A stretch of 64,000 bases of DNA from Streptacidiphilus albus JL83 (GTDB lineage Bacteria > Actinomycetota > Actinomycetes > Streptomycetales > Streptomycetaceae), in contig NZ_JQML01000001.1 in NCBI RefSeq assembly GCF_000744705.1, positions 3,110,017-3,174,016 of the forward strand, in the 5' to 3' direction. Each line of letters opens with the position of its first letter. The stretch's first letter is position 1. Shown piece by piece: positions 25,559 to 33,018 of the stretch. The notes beneath the pieces are model-generated. The model had not been told where the DNA came from, did no database searches, and saw only the letters and a program-made list of their open reading frames with translations. Position numbers and translations under genes: made by a program.

Positions 25559-27336
25559 GGGGTCGGGTCCTCGGGTGTGGATGGGTCGAACAGGGTCTGC
25601 TGGGCGGGTTCGGGCTCAGGGGCGGGCTCAGGCTCGAACTGGGCGGCGGGCACAAGGTCGAACTCAAGGTCGGCCCCGGGCTCCGGTTGCGTCCCGGACG
25701 CCGTCCGCGACTTCGGCCGCGACTTCGGCCGGGAGGTCGTACGCGAGGTCGCCCTCGATGCCGCGCTCGATGCCGCGCTCGATACCGTCCCGGCCGTCGG
25801 CCGGGACGTCGATCGGGACCTCGGCGGGGACGTCGGCTCAGACGTCGACTCGGGCGTCGCCCGGGTCCCCGGCCGGGTCCGCGGCTGGGTCTTGACCACC
25901 GCCGTCGCACCCCGGTAGCGGGCCAGCAGCGGCAGCGCCAGCACGCCGCCGTCCACCGGTGCCACCAGCCGCAGATCGGCCAGCAGAGCCACCGCGAGCC
26001 TGGCGAGCCGCTCCGGGTCTGCGACCAGCGCGTCGGACAGCCCCATGCCGTAGTCGGCGGCCAGTTCTCGGATCGTGCGGCGCAGCCAGGCGTCGGTGAC
26101 GAAGGGATACTCGGTCTCGGGCAAGTTCTCAGCGATCGCTGCGGCCCCTACGGCCGCTACAGCCCCGGCCGCCTCGCCGGCCTCCACGCCCGTTGCCCCA
26201 CCGTCCTCGGTCCCAGCGCCCTCGGTCCCACCGTCCTCGGTCCCGGCGTCCAGGTCCGCCGACTCACCCGGCTCGGCCAACTCGGCCAGCGCACCGCTCA
26301 GCCCGCGGTCGGGCATCGCCGCGTCGAGCCTGGCCGCCGCCTCCCCGCGCCGCTCGGCGGCGGTCGCGGCGGGCAACCGCTCGGTGCCCGGGCGGGCGGC
26401 CTGCTCCGCGATCCGCGCGCCCAGCAGCAGCGCTGCCTGCGCGACCGTGCCGCCGGCCGGGAAACCCAGGTCGGAGAAGCGCCGGGCGGAGTCCAGCAGG
26501 GCCAGCCCCTCTGCCCTGCGCTCCACCGTCAGCCCGGTGAGCCGCTCCAGGTCCTCGACCAGGCCCGGCGCCCGCAACTGCCCGCGGAGGTCCTCGTCCA
26601 CATCGGCGTAGTACACGGCCGGCTGCTCCAGGACCAGTCTGCGCGCCCGCCGGGAGGCCGTCCGGCGCCGCTCCTCCCGGCCCTGGGAGATTCCGCCGAC
26701 GCCCTCCCGGCCCAGCAGCTCGCCGACCGAACCCAGGTGCTGCAGCACCCGGTTGGGCCGGTAGACGGCGGTGGTGACCTCGCGGTCGATGTCGTAGAGC
26801 GCCTCGGCCCGCTCCGGATCGCTGGCCCAGGCGGCGGCGGAGCCGTCGGCGGTGCGCACCGCCCCGCGCGCCTCCAGCCAGGCGACGGCGTCGACGAACG
26901 CGTCCCGGTCGGCCTTGCGGGCGGTGTCCATGCCGAGCCCGTCGATCCGTCCGGCGTCGGCGGCCACCGCGTCCGCCAGCTCGCTGAGCGCGATCTGCGT
27001 CCCCGACCGGCCCAACGCGGCCAGCGTCAGCACCAGGTAGGCGTAGCGGCGGCGGTCGAACACCCGCTTGGTGGTCTTCCCTGCGGTCACGGCGGGCTGG
27101 GTCGGGTCCAGCTCGTCCTGGACCCGCAGCAGCCGTGCCGTGTCCGAGGTGGTCACCAGTCGGTAGCCCAGCACCTCGTGCAGATCCGTGCGCAACTGCT
27201 CGGCCCACCGCCGCACCAGCGGCAGCGCGCCCGCGTCCGGGTGGACGGCGGTGACCAGCGGCTGGCGCAGGATCAACCGCACCGCCTTCTGGTAGTCCGC
27301 CAGTTCCAGCGGCGAGACGTTCTCGGCGACCCTCAC
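25555..27336 (-). CDS. jetB: Wadjet type I subunit JetB (TIGR02678-type) with long low-complexity tail
   Basis: 593 residues from a GTG at 27336 that shares GTGA with the jetA stop; the frame is open much further upstream but that part is the antisense-like shadow of jetA. The family core is residues 1-~400: LADYQKAVRLILRQPLVT, KRVFDRRRYAYLVLTLAAL, LVLEQPAVYYADVDEDLRGQL and EYPFVTDAWLRRTIRELA (winged-helix, MukE-like). Usual members are nearer 380-420 residues. Here there is an internal Glu/Gly/Thr-rich insert (about 325-345) and a C-terminal tail of about 120 residues that is Arg/Ser/Thr/Pro-rich. The tail then turns acidic and ends in QQTLFDPSTPEDP, whose QQTLF fits the QxxLF sliding-clamp-binding pattern. 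Confidence 0.9.
   Translation of the reverse strand: MRVAENVSPLELADYQKAVRLILRQPLVTAVHPDAGALPLVRRWAEQLRTDLHEVLGYRLVTTSDTARLLRVQDELDPTQPAVTAGKTTKRVFDRRRYAYLVLTLAALGRSGTQIALSELADAVAADAGRIDGLGMDTARKADRDAFVDAVAWLEARGAVRTADGSAAAWASDPERAEALYDIDREVTTAVYRPNRVLQHLGSVGELLGREGVGGISQGREERRRTASRRARRLVLEQPAVYYADVDEDLRGQLRAPGLVEDLERLTGLTVERRAEGLALLDSARRFSDLGFPAGGTVAQAALLLGARIAEQAARPGTERLPAATAAERRGEAAARLDAAMPDRGLSGALAELAEPGESADLDAGTEDGGTEGAGTEDGGATGVEAGEAAGAVAAVGAAAIAENLPETEYPFVTDAWLRRTIRELAADYGMGLSDALVADPERLARLAVALLADLRLVAPVDGGVLALPLLARYRGATAVVKTQPRTRPGTRATPESTSEPTSPPRSRSTSRPTAGTVSSAASSAASRATSRTTSRPKSRPKSRTASGTQPEPGADLEFDLVPAAQFEPEPAPEPEPAQQTLFDPSTPEDPTP
25588..25602 (-). other. QxxLF peptide (possible beta-clamp-binding motif) at the JetB C terminus
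   Basis: These 15 bases encode QQTLF, 11 residues before the JetB stop, in a Pro/Glu-rich disordered tail. Bacterial sliding-clamp-binding motifs follow QL(S/D)LF or the looser QxxLF and are usually terminal and disordered. That it binds DnaN is an inference. Confidence 0.35.
25690..25870 (-). repeat. Degenerate GACGTCG/GACTTCG-type repeats in jetB
   Basis: The stretch repeats short units such as CGCGACTTCGGC and CTCGATGCCGCG in direct orientation and encodes the Arg/Ser/Thr tail of JetB (SKSRPKSRT-like). The exact copy units recur two to three times. Confidence 0.55.
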
Positions 27337-28868
27337 AGGGCGCTCACCTCCAGTCGCAGCCGGTCCAGGTGCAGCCGGCCCCGGACGGTGCGGACCGTGC
27401 TGGAGCCGGCCGCCGGATGCAGGGTCAACCGCACCCCGTGCGCACCCGCGGCGGCCAGGTCCTGCTGTCCGCCACCGCGCACCCCCCGGCTGACCGGTAC
27501 CGGCAGCCGGGCGGCCAGGGCCAGGTTGAGCAGCCCCAGCAGCGCGTCCGTCTCCGGCTCGTCCAGCACCCGCCCGTACACGCCGTCGCCGGCCAGCGCG
27601 GCGGCGGCGGTCCTGGTCTCCGCCTGCGCCTTGAGCTGCTTGGCGCGCAGCAGCTCGCGCTGCTCGTGGTTCCGCTCGACCCGGCCCGGGCCGCTGAGCC
27701 GGGGCTCGCGTCCCGACTTGACCAGGGTGCGGGCGAGTTCCACCGGCGGGGCCTGCCACCAGGAGGTGCGGCCCGGAATCAGCTCGGGATCCTCGTGGAG
27801 CACCGAGACATGCCGTGGCGAGCCCAGGTCGAAGGCCGCCCGGAACAGCGCATGGGCATCCGCGTCCGTCGGACAGGAGACGAACCACTGGGCCAGGTAG
27901 CGCAGTTGGCTCTCCTGGCTGACCCCGCCCCGGGTTGCCTCGGTGACCCGCCGCAGCAGCGCCAGCACGCCGCGGATCGCGGTGACCGTGGCGTTCTGCA
28001 GCCGCTCGCTCTCGCTGCGCTCCCCCTCCGCGAACCAGTGCACCAGTCCGGACCAGCGCTGCCGCCAGTCCTCCAGCCGCTCGACAGGGGAACGGAACAG
28101 CCGCTCGTCGACCAGGGCGGCCCGCTCCACCAACTCCTCCACCCCGGTGGCCGCGACCGCCTGCACCGCCTCGGCCAGCAGCGGGGTGAACCTGGCCAGT
28201 TCGCCGTTGAACTCCTCCATGTGGGAGAGCAGCGCGTCCTTGTGGGCCAGGAACACCTCGGGACGGGTGTCGTTGGTCCTGGCCAGGTCGCCGAGCATCA
28301 GATAGAAGCGGGCGGAGCGCTGCGCCATGTCGGCGAGGACGGCGTCCAGCCGGGACAGCTTGCGGTAGACCTCCTCGGCGTCCCCCGCCGCGTTGGCGGC
28401 GGCCAGCGCCCGCAGGTCCGCCAGGATGTCGGGGAACACCAGGCGCGAGAGCTGGGCGTCCTCCAGGCTCGCGCCGAGGACCTCCTCGACAGCGCGGAAG
28501 GCGCGGTAGCCGGCCTGGGTGAACTGGTAGACGTAGTGCCGGTTGCGGTACTCGGCCAGGTTCGCCGCACGGGTGCCGTCGTAGCTCCGGTCCAGCAGCT
28601 TCCACTCCGCCAGCGCGTCCAGCAGCGGCTGCACCTCGCCGACGGCGCGGGCCGACGGATTGTCCTCGGCCAGCTCCGCCAGCAGCTCCCGGGCATCCGC
28701 GACGTGCAGCAGCACCTGGTAGTTGGCCCGCCCCCGGTCGAAGGCCCGCAGCAGCCACAAGTAGTCGTTGCGCTTTTCCGCCGCCGCGAAGTGGAACAGC
28801 CGAAGGCGGTCGTCCAGGGTGAAGGCATCGATCCCGAAGGAGCCGCCCTCGTCCTGCCCGTCGTTCAC
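27333..28868 (-). CDS. jetA: Wadjet type I subunit JetA (kleisin-like, TIGR02677-type)
   Basis: 511 residues from the GTG at 28868, chosen because GGAGG lies five bases upstream; a GTG at 28880 would overlap that site. The opening DRLRLFHFAAAEKRNDYLWLLRAF (given here only as the family hallmark in two parts, DRLRLFHFAAAEKRNDY and LWLLRAFDRGRANYQ) and the segments RNRHYVYQFTQAGYRAF, LGDLARTNDTRPEVFLAHK and RYLAQWFVSCPTDADAHALF match the type I JetA family. JetA bridges the JetC dimer as a kleisin and carries JetB. First gene of the operon jetABCD, all with 4-bp overlaps, so equal co-expression is expected. The operon promoter should be in the 263 bp upstream; no convincing -35/-10 pair was picked. 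Confidence 0.93.
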   Translation of the reverse strand: MNDGQDEGGSFGIDAFTLDDRLRLFHFAAAEKRNDYLWLLRAFDRGRANYQVLLHVADARELLAELAEDNPSARAVGEVQPLLDALAEWKLLDRSYDGTRAANLAEYRNRHYVYQFTQAGYRAFRAVEEVLGASLEDAQLSRLVFPDILADLRALAAANAAGDAEEVYRKLSRLDAVLADMAQRSARFYLMLGDLARTNDTRPEVFLAHKDALLSHMEEFNGELARFTPLLAEAVQAVAATGVEELVERAALVDERLFRSPVERLEDWRQRWSGLVHWFAEGERSESERLQNATVTAIRGVLALLRRVTEATRGGVSQESQLRYLAQWFVSCPTDADAHALFRAAFDLGSPRHVSVLHEDPELIPGRTSWWQAPPVELARTLVKSGREPRLSGPGRVERNHEQRELLRAKQLKAQAETRTAAAALAGDGVYGRVLDEPETDALLGLLNLALAARLPVPVSRGVRGGGQQDLAAAGAHGVRLTLHPAAGSSTVRTVRGRLHLDRLRLEVSAL

Positions 28869-29131
28869 GCGTTCCTCCACCGACTCGTCACCCTGGGTAG
28901 CAATTGTGCCTCACCCTGGCCGACACCTCGCACCTACTGGACAGATCAGTCGCCTTCAGGTATTGGACCGGCGGCAGCGACGCCCCCGTGCACCCACCGT
29001 ACCCGAATCATCCACTCCGACCGGTTCCCGTGGAGGGCCCGCTGCCTCAACGCCGCAGGCGCCCGTCGGCGCCACGAGAAGTCCACCCGCAGACGCCGAC
29101 TGGCCGACTGGCCGACTGATCGACGCAGTAC

Positions 29132-29806
29132 TCAGACCTGGGGCGGCCTGATGAAGCGGATGCCGATGGGATAGCGGTACTGCGCTCCCTGGCTGGCCTT
29201 CACGGCCGCCATGATCTGGATGATCAGACAGCCGACGAGCAGCAGCAGCCGCAGCAGGGCGCCGAGCGGGGGTGACGCCATGGACAGCACGAGGATCACC
29301 ACACCGGGGATGATGACGCTGAGCTGGAAGTTCAGCGCCTCCCGGGCGTGCTCCCCGGTGAACTCGGACTTCGCGGTGAGCATCACGATCAGCGGGGGGA
29401 TGAAGCAGAGGAACACCGCGAACGTGCCGATGACGAAGGAGAAGACCACCGCGACGGCCAGCGGCAGCCAGTGCGCGAGGGAGGCCATGGTGCGGTCGCT
29501 GGCCGCCCCGGGCGTGGACGGCGGGTACCCGGGCGGCGGATACCAGCCCGGCGGCGGCGATGCGGAGTACTCCGGCGGACGGTCGTACCCGGCGTTCCCG
29601 GGTCCGGCCGGCGGCGGCGGGAAGTGGTTCGGCGGCGGCGGGTAGTTCGGCGGCACCGTCTGTCCGAAGCCGGCGCCTGGACCGGGGCCTGCGGTCGACC
29701 CGGGGCCGGGGCCGTACTGACGCTGGTAGCGGAAGAGTTGGCACGAGTGGCAGTAGCAGGTCTCCACATTGTGGGGCGCCTGCTGGGAGTTGGGGACGGC
29801 GTCCAT
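29132..29806 (-). CDS. DUF4870-type membrane protein with proline-rich N terminus
   Basis: 224 residues from the ATG at 29806 with GCAGGA upstream. The N terminus has a small cysteine pair, ETCYCHSCQLF (about residues 15-25), then ~75 residues rich in Pro, Gly and Tyr (PPNYPPPPNHFPPPP). The C-terminal half is a DUF4870/Tic20-like domain with three hydrophobic segments: WLPLAVAVVFSFVIGTFAVF, LSVIIPGVVILVLSMA and LLRLLLLVGCLIIQIMAAV. The first two flank the motif EFTGEHAREALNFQ that is diagnostic of the family. It is a cytoplasmic membrane protein, function unknown, common in Streptomyces. The cysteine pair may bind metal. Confidence 0.82.
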   Translation of the reverse strand: MDAVPNSQQAPHNVETCYCHSCQLFRYQRQYGPGPGSTAGPGPGAGFGQTVPPNYPPPPNHFPPPPAGPGNAGYDRPPEYSASPPPGWYPPPGYPPSTPGAASDRTMASLAHWLPLAVAVVFSFVIGTFAVFLCFIPPLIVMLTAKSEFTGEHAREALNFQLSVIIPGVVILVLSMASPPLGALLRLLLLVGCLIIQIMAAVKASQGAQYRYPIGIRFIRPPQV

Positions 29807-29959
29807 AGTCCTGCCTGTTCGGGGAACGGGAATCCGGCCGACGTCGTCCCGTCGGCCCCCCTTGGCCCGGCCAGGGCACGGCACAGCACAGCCGTGTGGA
29901 TGGCGGGCGAAGGCGGCGCCCCAGTATCGCCAGAGGCCGCGAGGCACACCAGAAAGCGC

Positions 29960-29980
29960 TGCTAACCACGACCGTTAGCA
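29960..29980. terminator. Dyad between LysR and DUF4870 genes
   Basis: TGCTAAC and GTTAGCA form perfect 7-bp arms with a 7-nt loop. They lie about 45 bp after the LysR stop, so this may end LysR transcription; a protein-binding operator is the alternative. Confidence 0.35.
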
Positions 29981-30025
29981 CGGCTGTCGGGCGCCGAACC
30001 GAGGTTGTCGGCGGCCCCGGCAGGT

Positions 30026-30994
30026 TCAGTGCTTCGGGATGCCAAGGCCGGGCTTGATGAACGGCTCCCGCTCCAGCACACCCAGCTCGGCCACGGCCTC
30101 GGCGGCCAGCAGCGTGGCTTGGTGCAGGGCAGTGACCGTGGCCTGTATGGCCGGTGACGGCCCGCCGACGCCGATCCGGTAGTAGCAGCGCACGTGGCGG
30201 GCGCCCGGGACCGGGAGCTGGGTGACGGCCACGTCCCGCATGGTGGCCGCAGTACTGGAGGAGAGGATCGCGGCCCCCAGTCCGGCCGTGAGCATCACCT
30301 GCGCGGCCTGGGGTGTGGTCGCGACGTGCAGCCGGGAGGGGGTGAGGCAGTGGGCGGCGATGAGTCGTTCGAACGCGCAGTCGTAGGCGGAGCCGGGATC
30401 GCCGGTGATCCACGGAACGCCGTCCAGCTCGGCGAACGAGGCCAGCACGGGCCAGCCGGCCGGTACGACCAGGCGGTACCGCTCCTCGATCCTGATCTGG
30501 TACTCGGTACCCGCCGGGGTCGGCGGCGCCTCGTCCGCATCGCAGATCATGACGAGGATGTCGACCAGCCCGTTGCGCAGAGCGCTGAGGTCGGCCGCAC
30601 CGGCCGCCAACTGCTCACGGACGGTGGGCTCCAGCGCCGGGAACCGCTCGGCAAGGATCGCCATCGCCGAGCAGACCACCGGGACGTAGCGCGGGACTGC
30701 GCCGATCGCCACCGGTCCGGCGATCGGGGCGCCGAAGTCGGCCAGGTCGCGGCCCGCACCGTCGAGCTCGTCGGCGATCCGGCGCCCGCGCTCGGCCAAC
30801 GCCCTTCCGGCGGCGGTCAGTTCGATCCGCCCGCCGGAGCGGTCCAGCAGTGGCACCCGCGCCTGCTGTTCGAGCCGGGCCAGAGCCTGCGAGACGGCCG
30901 AGGACGTGACCGCAAGCCTCCGCGCGGCCGAGGCGACCCCGCCGGTCTCGGCGAGCGCATGAAGAACCAGCAGACGCTTGGGATCCAGCTCCAT
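30026..30994 (-). CDS. LysR-family transcriptional regulator
   Basis: 322 residues from the ATG at 30994. The winged-helix HTH occupies about 4-62, with RLLVLHALAETGGVASAARRL then SSAVSQALARLEQQARVPLLDRSG (shown as two family hallmarks), followed by the linker helix LTAAGRALAERGRRI. The rest (90-295) is the periplasmic-binding-protein-like effector domain, with GPVAIGAVPRYVPVV and the hinge strands PWITGDPGSAYDCAFERL. The target and effector are unknown; no clear divergent enzyme gene is adjacent on the plus strand, only a small ORF at 31188. LysR regulators usually act on divergent genes. Confidence 0.9.
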   Translation of the reverse strand: MELDPKRLLVLHALAETGGVASAARRLAVTSSAVSQALARLEQQARVPLLDRSGGRIELTAAGRALAERGRRIADELDGAGRDLADFGAPIAGPVAIGAVPRYVPVVCSAMAILAERFPALEPTVREQLAAGAADLSALRNGLVDILVMICDADEAPPTPAGTEYQIRIEERYRLVVPAGWPVLASFAELDGVPWITGDPGSAYDCAFERLIAAHCLTPSRLHVATTPQAAQVMLTAGLGAAILSSSTAATMRDVAVTQLPVPGARHVRCYYRIGVGGPSPAIQATVTALHQATLLAAEAVAELGVLEREPFIKPGLGIPKH

Positions 30995-31187
30995 GCAGAC
31001 ATCACATCACGGGGGCATGGGCTGATATCGGAGCACCGTGTGCATCTCGGCCATGCGGCCATCCGGGACGCTGACGCTTGACACGTCAACGTCTCTGGTG
31101 GATGAAGGATTCGTACGATGTCGGTACGCGGGGTACGCGTTTAGCCGTTCGCCCGAGCGCGTGGTCCGCCCAGTGAAGGGGTGGCCG

Positions 31188-31454
31188 ATGGCGAAGATAA
31201 CGCCGGAACAGGATGCTGCCTACGCCCTGAGGTTCGGCGTAGCGAGGAGCTCGCTGTCCGCTGAGGCGCAGATCATCTATGACCGACTGGCGGAGCAGCA
31301 GAAACACTCCCAGTCTCCGGCGCTTCCCCCGCTGCGGGACGCGGAGGCCGCCGGCAGTCAGGTGGCCATGCCCAGGTTGGCGAGCGTTGCGGTAACAGTC
31401 CTAAATCCTTTCCCATGGGGCCGGGGCTGGTGGTCGTGCTGTTGCCGTTCTTGA
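31188..31454 (+). CDS. Small hypothetical protein, 88 aa, probably with an altered C terminus
   Basis: The ATG at 31188 has GAAGGGG ~8 bases upstream. The first ~45 residues (ITPEQDAAYALRFGVARSSLSA, given as ITPEQDAAYALRFGV and SSLSAEAQIIYDRLAEQQ) form a soluble helical unit seen in small Streptomyces proteins. From about residue 61 the frame overlaps what looks like the start of the next gene (MPRLASVAVTVL) and then becomes nonsense-like (PFPWGRGWWSCCCRS). I therefore believe the true product is shorter or the region has been changed by an indel. No function is known. Confidence 0.45.
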   Translation: MAKITPEQDAAYALRFGVARSSLSAEAQIIYDRLAEQQKHSQSPALPPLRDAEAAGSQVAMPRLASVAVTVLNPFPWGRGWWSCCCRS

Positions 31455-31870
31455 TCACGCGATGGCATGAGGGTGCGTCCTACCCGCTGGCGGTGCGGGC
31501 CCTGGGAGTGACCCTGATCGCGGTGGGCGGCTTGCTGATGGTCGCGGCGTTCGTACGGTTTCCCGTCGAGGGCGAGGGCGTGCCGTTTCCGACTATCCCG
31601 CCCAGCTCGCAGCGGGTGATCGTCGGCGGCCCCTACCGGTATGTCCGCAACCCCATGTACGTCGCCTTAGGCGCAGCGATCGCAGGACAGGCGTTGCTGC
31701 TCGGCCGCCCGATTCTGCTGCTCTACGCGGCCGCGCTCCTTGCCGCCCTGTTCGCGTTCGTCCGCCTGTACGAGGAGCGCACGATGCTCGCCCGCTATGG
31801 CGAGTCATACGAGGTATACCGCAAGCGGGTCCCCGGCTGGTGGCCGCGCCTGCCACGCCGAAAGCCCTGA
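31415..31870 (+). CDS. Isoprenylcysteine carboxyl methyltransferase-like membrane protein (possibly frameshifted at its start)
   Basis: 151 residues from the ATG at 31415. Hydrophobic segments LVVVLLPFLITRW, ALGVTLIAVGGLLMVAAFV and AIAGQALLLGRPILLLYAA surround the family motif VGGPYRYVRNPMY (about 72-84), with the closing RYGESYEVYRKRVPGWWPR. This fits the ICMT/phospholipid methyltransferase-like family, SAM-dependent methylation of a lipid or small molecule being the general activity. Relatives normally begin about 16 residues earlier with MxRLAxxxxxLFxxxxPG; such a start (MPRLASVAVTVL, from 31368) is present here but in another frame. An indel near 31400 is therefore suspected. If so the protein is a pseudogene or starts later. 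Confidence 0.7.
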   Translation: MGPGLVVVLLPFLITRWHEGASYPLAVRALGVTLIAVGGLLMVAAFVRFPVEGEGVPFPTIPPSSQRVIVGGPYRYVRNPMYVALGAAIAGQALLLGRPILLLYAAALLAALFAFVRLYEERTMLARYGESYEVYRKRVPGWWPRLPRRKP

Positions 31871-32136
31871 CCTGCCCTCCAATCACAACGCTCGGAGGCT
31901 GATCCGGCTCGGACCTCGACGGGGAGCACCGGCTCCAAATCCTGGATCTGCACATCCCAGATCCACTCGTTCGCCCCGCCAGCGGTGTCCCAATCGCCCA
32001 ACAGTGCACCGCACTCCGGAGCATCGTCGGCGGCGGGATCCGAGTGGATCACGCACACCGCTCCCGACAACGGCGACGCCGTCGGATCGGGGTGAATCCT
32101 GTACCGGTGAAATCGACACGTCCTCGTCAGCCCCAT
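31795..32136 (-). CDS. Small hypothetical protein, 113 aa
   Basis: ATG at 32136 with AGGGG a few bases upstream. The protein has a C/H-containing region (TCRFHRYRIHPD, then CVIHSDPAADDAPECGALLGDW) of the type seen in short Streptomyces proteins carrying a CxxC/HxC-like finger, and then WIWDVQIQDLEPVLP. The last ~25 residues overlap the end of the gene on the other strand by 76 bp, so the stop may have been extended. It is the third of three minus-strand small genes (32774 to 31795). Confidence 0.45.
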   Translation of the reverse strand: MGLTRTCRFHRYRIHPDPTASPLSGAVCVIHSDPAADDAPECGALLGDWDTAGGANEWIWDVQIQDLEPVLPVEVRAGSASERCDWRAGQGFRRGRRGHQPGTRLRYTSYDSP

Positions 32137-32145
32137 TGCAGACCC

Positions 32146-32433
32146 CTAACAACCGTCCGGCGCAGAACCTGAACCCTCCCTCACCCGTAGCCCATCTGGG
32201 CCAGTCGCTACCAACTCGTGCATGTCGAGCAAATGACGGCGCATCAGTACTCGCGCATCAACAGCCCCCGACGGATCCCGGGTGATCGCCGCCAATGCTG
32301 CCGCCATACGGGCGCACACTTCGCACCCAGGCACGGCAACCGGAGCCGGCCGAGGGAAGCCATAGTCGAACGAGGACGAGAACCATGGCGGCCGATGGAA
32401 TTCCCTGCGGGACTGCACCCGCGACTCGCTCAC
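32146..32433 (-). CDS. Small hypothetical protein, 95 aa, coupled to the previous gene
   Basis: The GTG at 32433 lies in a GTGA overlap with the stop of the gene before it, so it is chosen over the ATG at 32472. The composition is polar, with FPRPAPVAVPGCEVCARMAAAL (given here as PRPAPVAVPGCEVC) and RRHLLDMHE. Two cysteines in CEVC could bind metal. Similar short proteins occur beside WhiJ-type regulators in Streptomyces. The function is unknown. Confidence 0.55.
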   Translation of the reverse strand: MSESRVQSRREFHRPPWFSSSFDYGFPRPAPVAVPGCEVCARMAAALAAITRDPSGAVDARVLMRRHLLDMHELVATGPDGLRVREGSGSAPDGC

Positions 32434-32774
32434 AGCCCCTGCCTCGATCGCCTGTTTGCCTCCGCCACCCAAGCACTCAACTCGGCCGCCCGATCAATGG
32501 GCTCCAGATCCTCCGGAAGCGCCTGCCACTCCAGCCCACCGCCCACTGGACGCAGGAAGACCCATCTGGGCCCGACTTCCATCACCACCCCGATCACGTC
32601 ACGCCTCATGTCGTGGATGAGGGTCGAAGGGGTCAACTCGACGTCGGGGATAGAACCGTGCTCCCCACCGGGGAGACAGACAGGCCCTGGTGCAACCTGA
32701 TCCGGGATTCGCCGGGCGTCCGACTGCGAAGCAGAAGCACCGTCCCCCAGAGGGGATAAACCGAGATCACTCAT
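32430..32774 (-). CDS. Small conserved hypothetical protein, 114 aa
   Basis: Read from the ATG at 32774. The core ~60-100 contains DVIGVVMEVGPRWVFLRPVGG and LEWQALPEDLEPI, a small beta-barrel-like sequence that is found in many short Streptomyces proteins (a strand pair VGxVM.. and a WxxxP closing), and ends with NRRSRQGL. The first 45 residues are probably disordered. It is the first gene of the minus-strand triplet, divergent from the WhiJ-type regulator at 33019 with a 244-bp gap. The function is unknown. Confidence 0.55.
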   Translation of the reverse strand: MSDLGLSPLGDGASASQSDARRIPDQVAPGPVCLPGGEHGSIPDVELTPSTLIHDMRRDVIGVVMEVGPRWVFLRPVGGGLEWQALPEDLEPIDRAAELSAWVAEANRRSRQGL

Positions 32775-33018
32775 GAGACATCCTCCGAGAAGGCGCGCCG
32801 ATGCAACCGCGCGCCCGACGATCAGCGTTCAGCGCCTTTTGGACAGAGGATCACTGACGATGCGTCAAGGTCACCCAGCGCCGAGCGTCGAGCTACGCAC
32901 CGTAAGGATGCGCCTGGAAGTTGCGAGGTGCAAGTCCTACCGTAGAAGCTCATAAAGATTGCTGCGGAAGGGTGGGACGGGGCAGACTGACAGCTCACAT
33001 CCGTAGGAGGCCCCGACC

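Noticed and set aside
25690-25870. Repeat array resembling CRISPR
   Set aside because: The repeats are short, degenerate, directly adjacent and inside the jetB reading frame, without unique spacers of constant length.
21557-25918. Very long plus-strand open frame (1453 codons) across the Wadjet genes
   Set aside because: It is the antisense shadow of jetC/jetB. Its composition is Gly/Arg/Val/Gln repeats without domains, while the minus strand has clear SMC motifs.
31078-31089. TTGAC-AC-GTCAA dyad upstream of the small ORF at 31188, as a LysR site
   Set aside because: It lacks the T-N11-A form expected for LysR sites, and no matching -10 element was found, so it was not listed as an operator.
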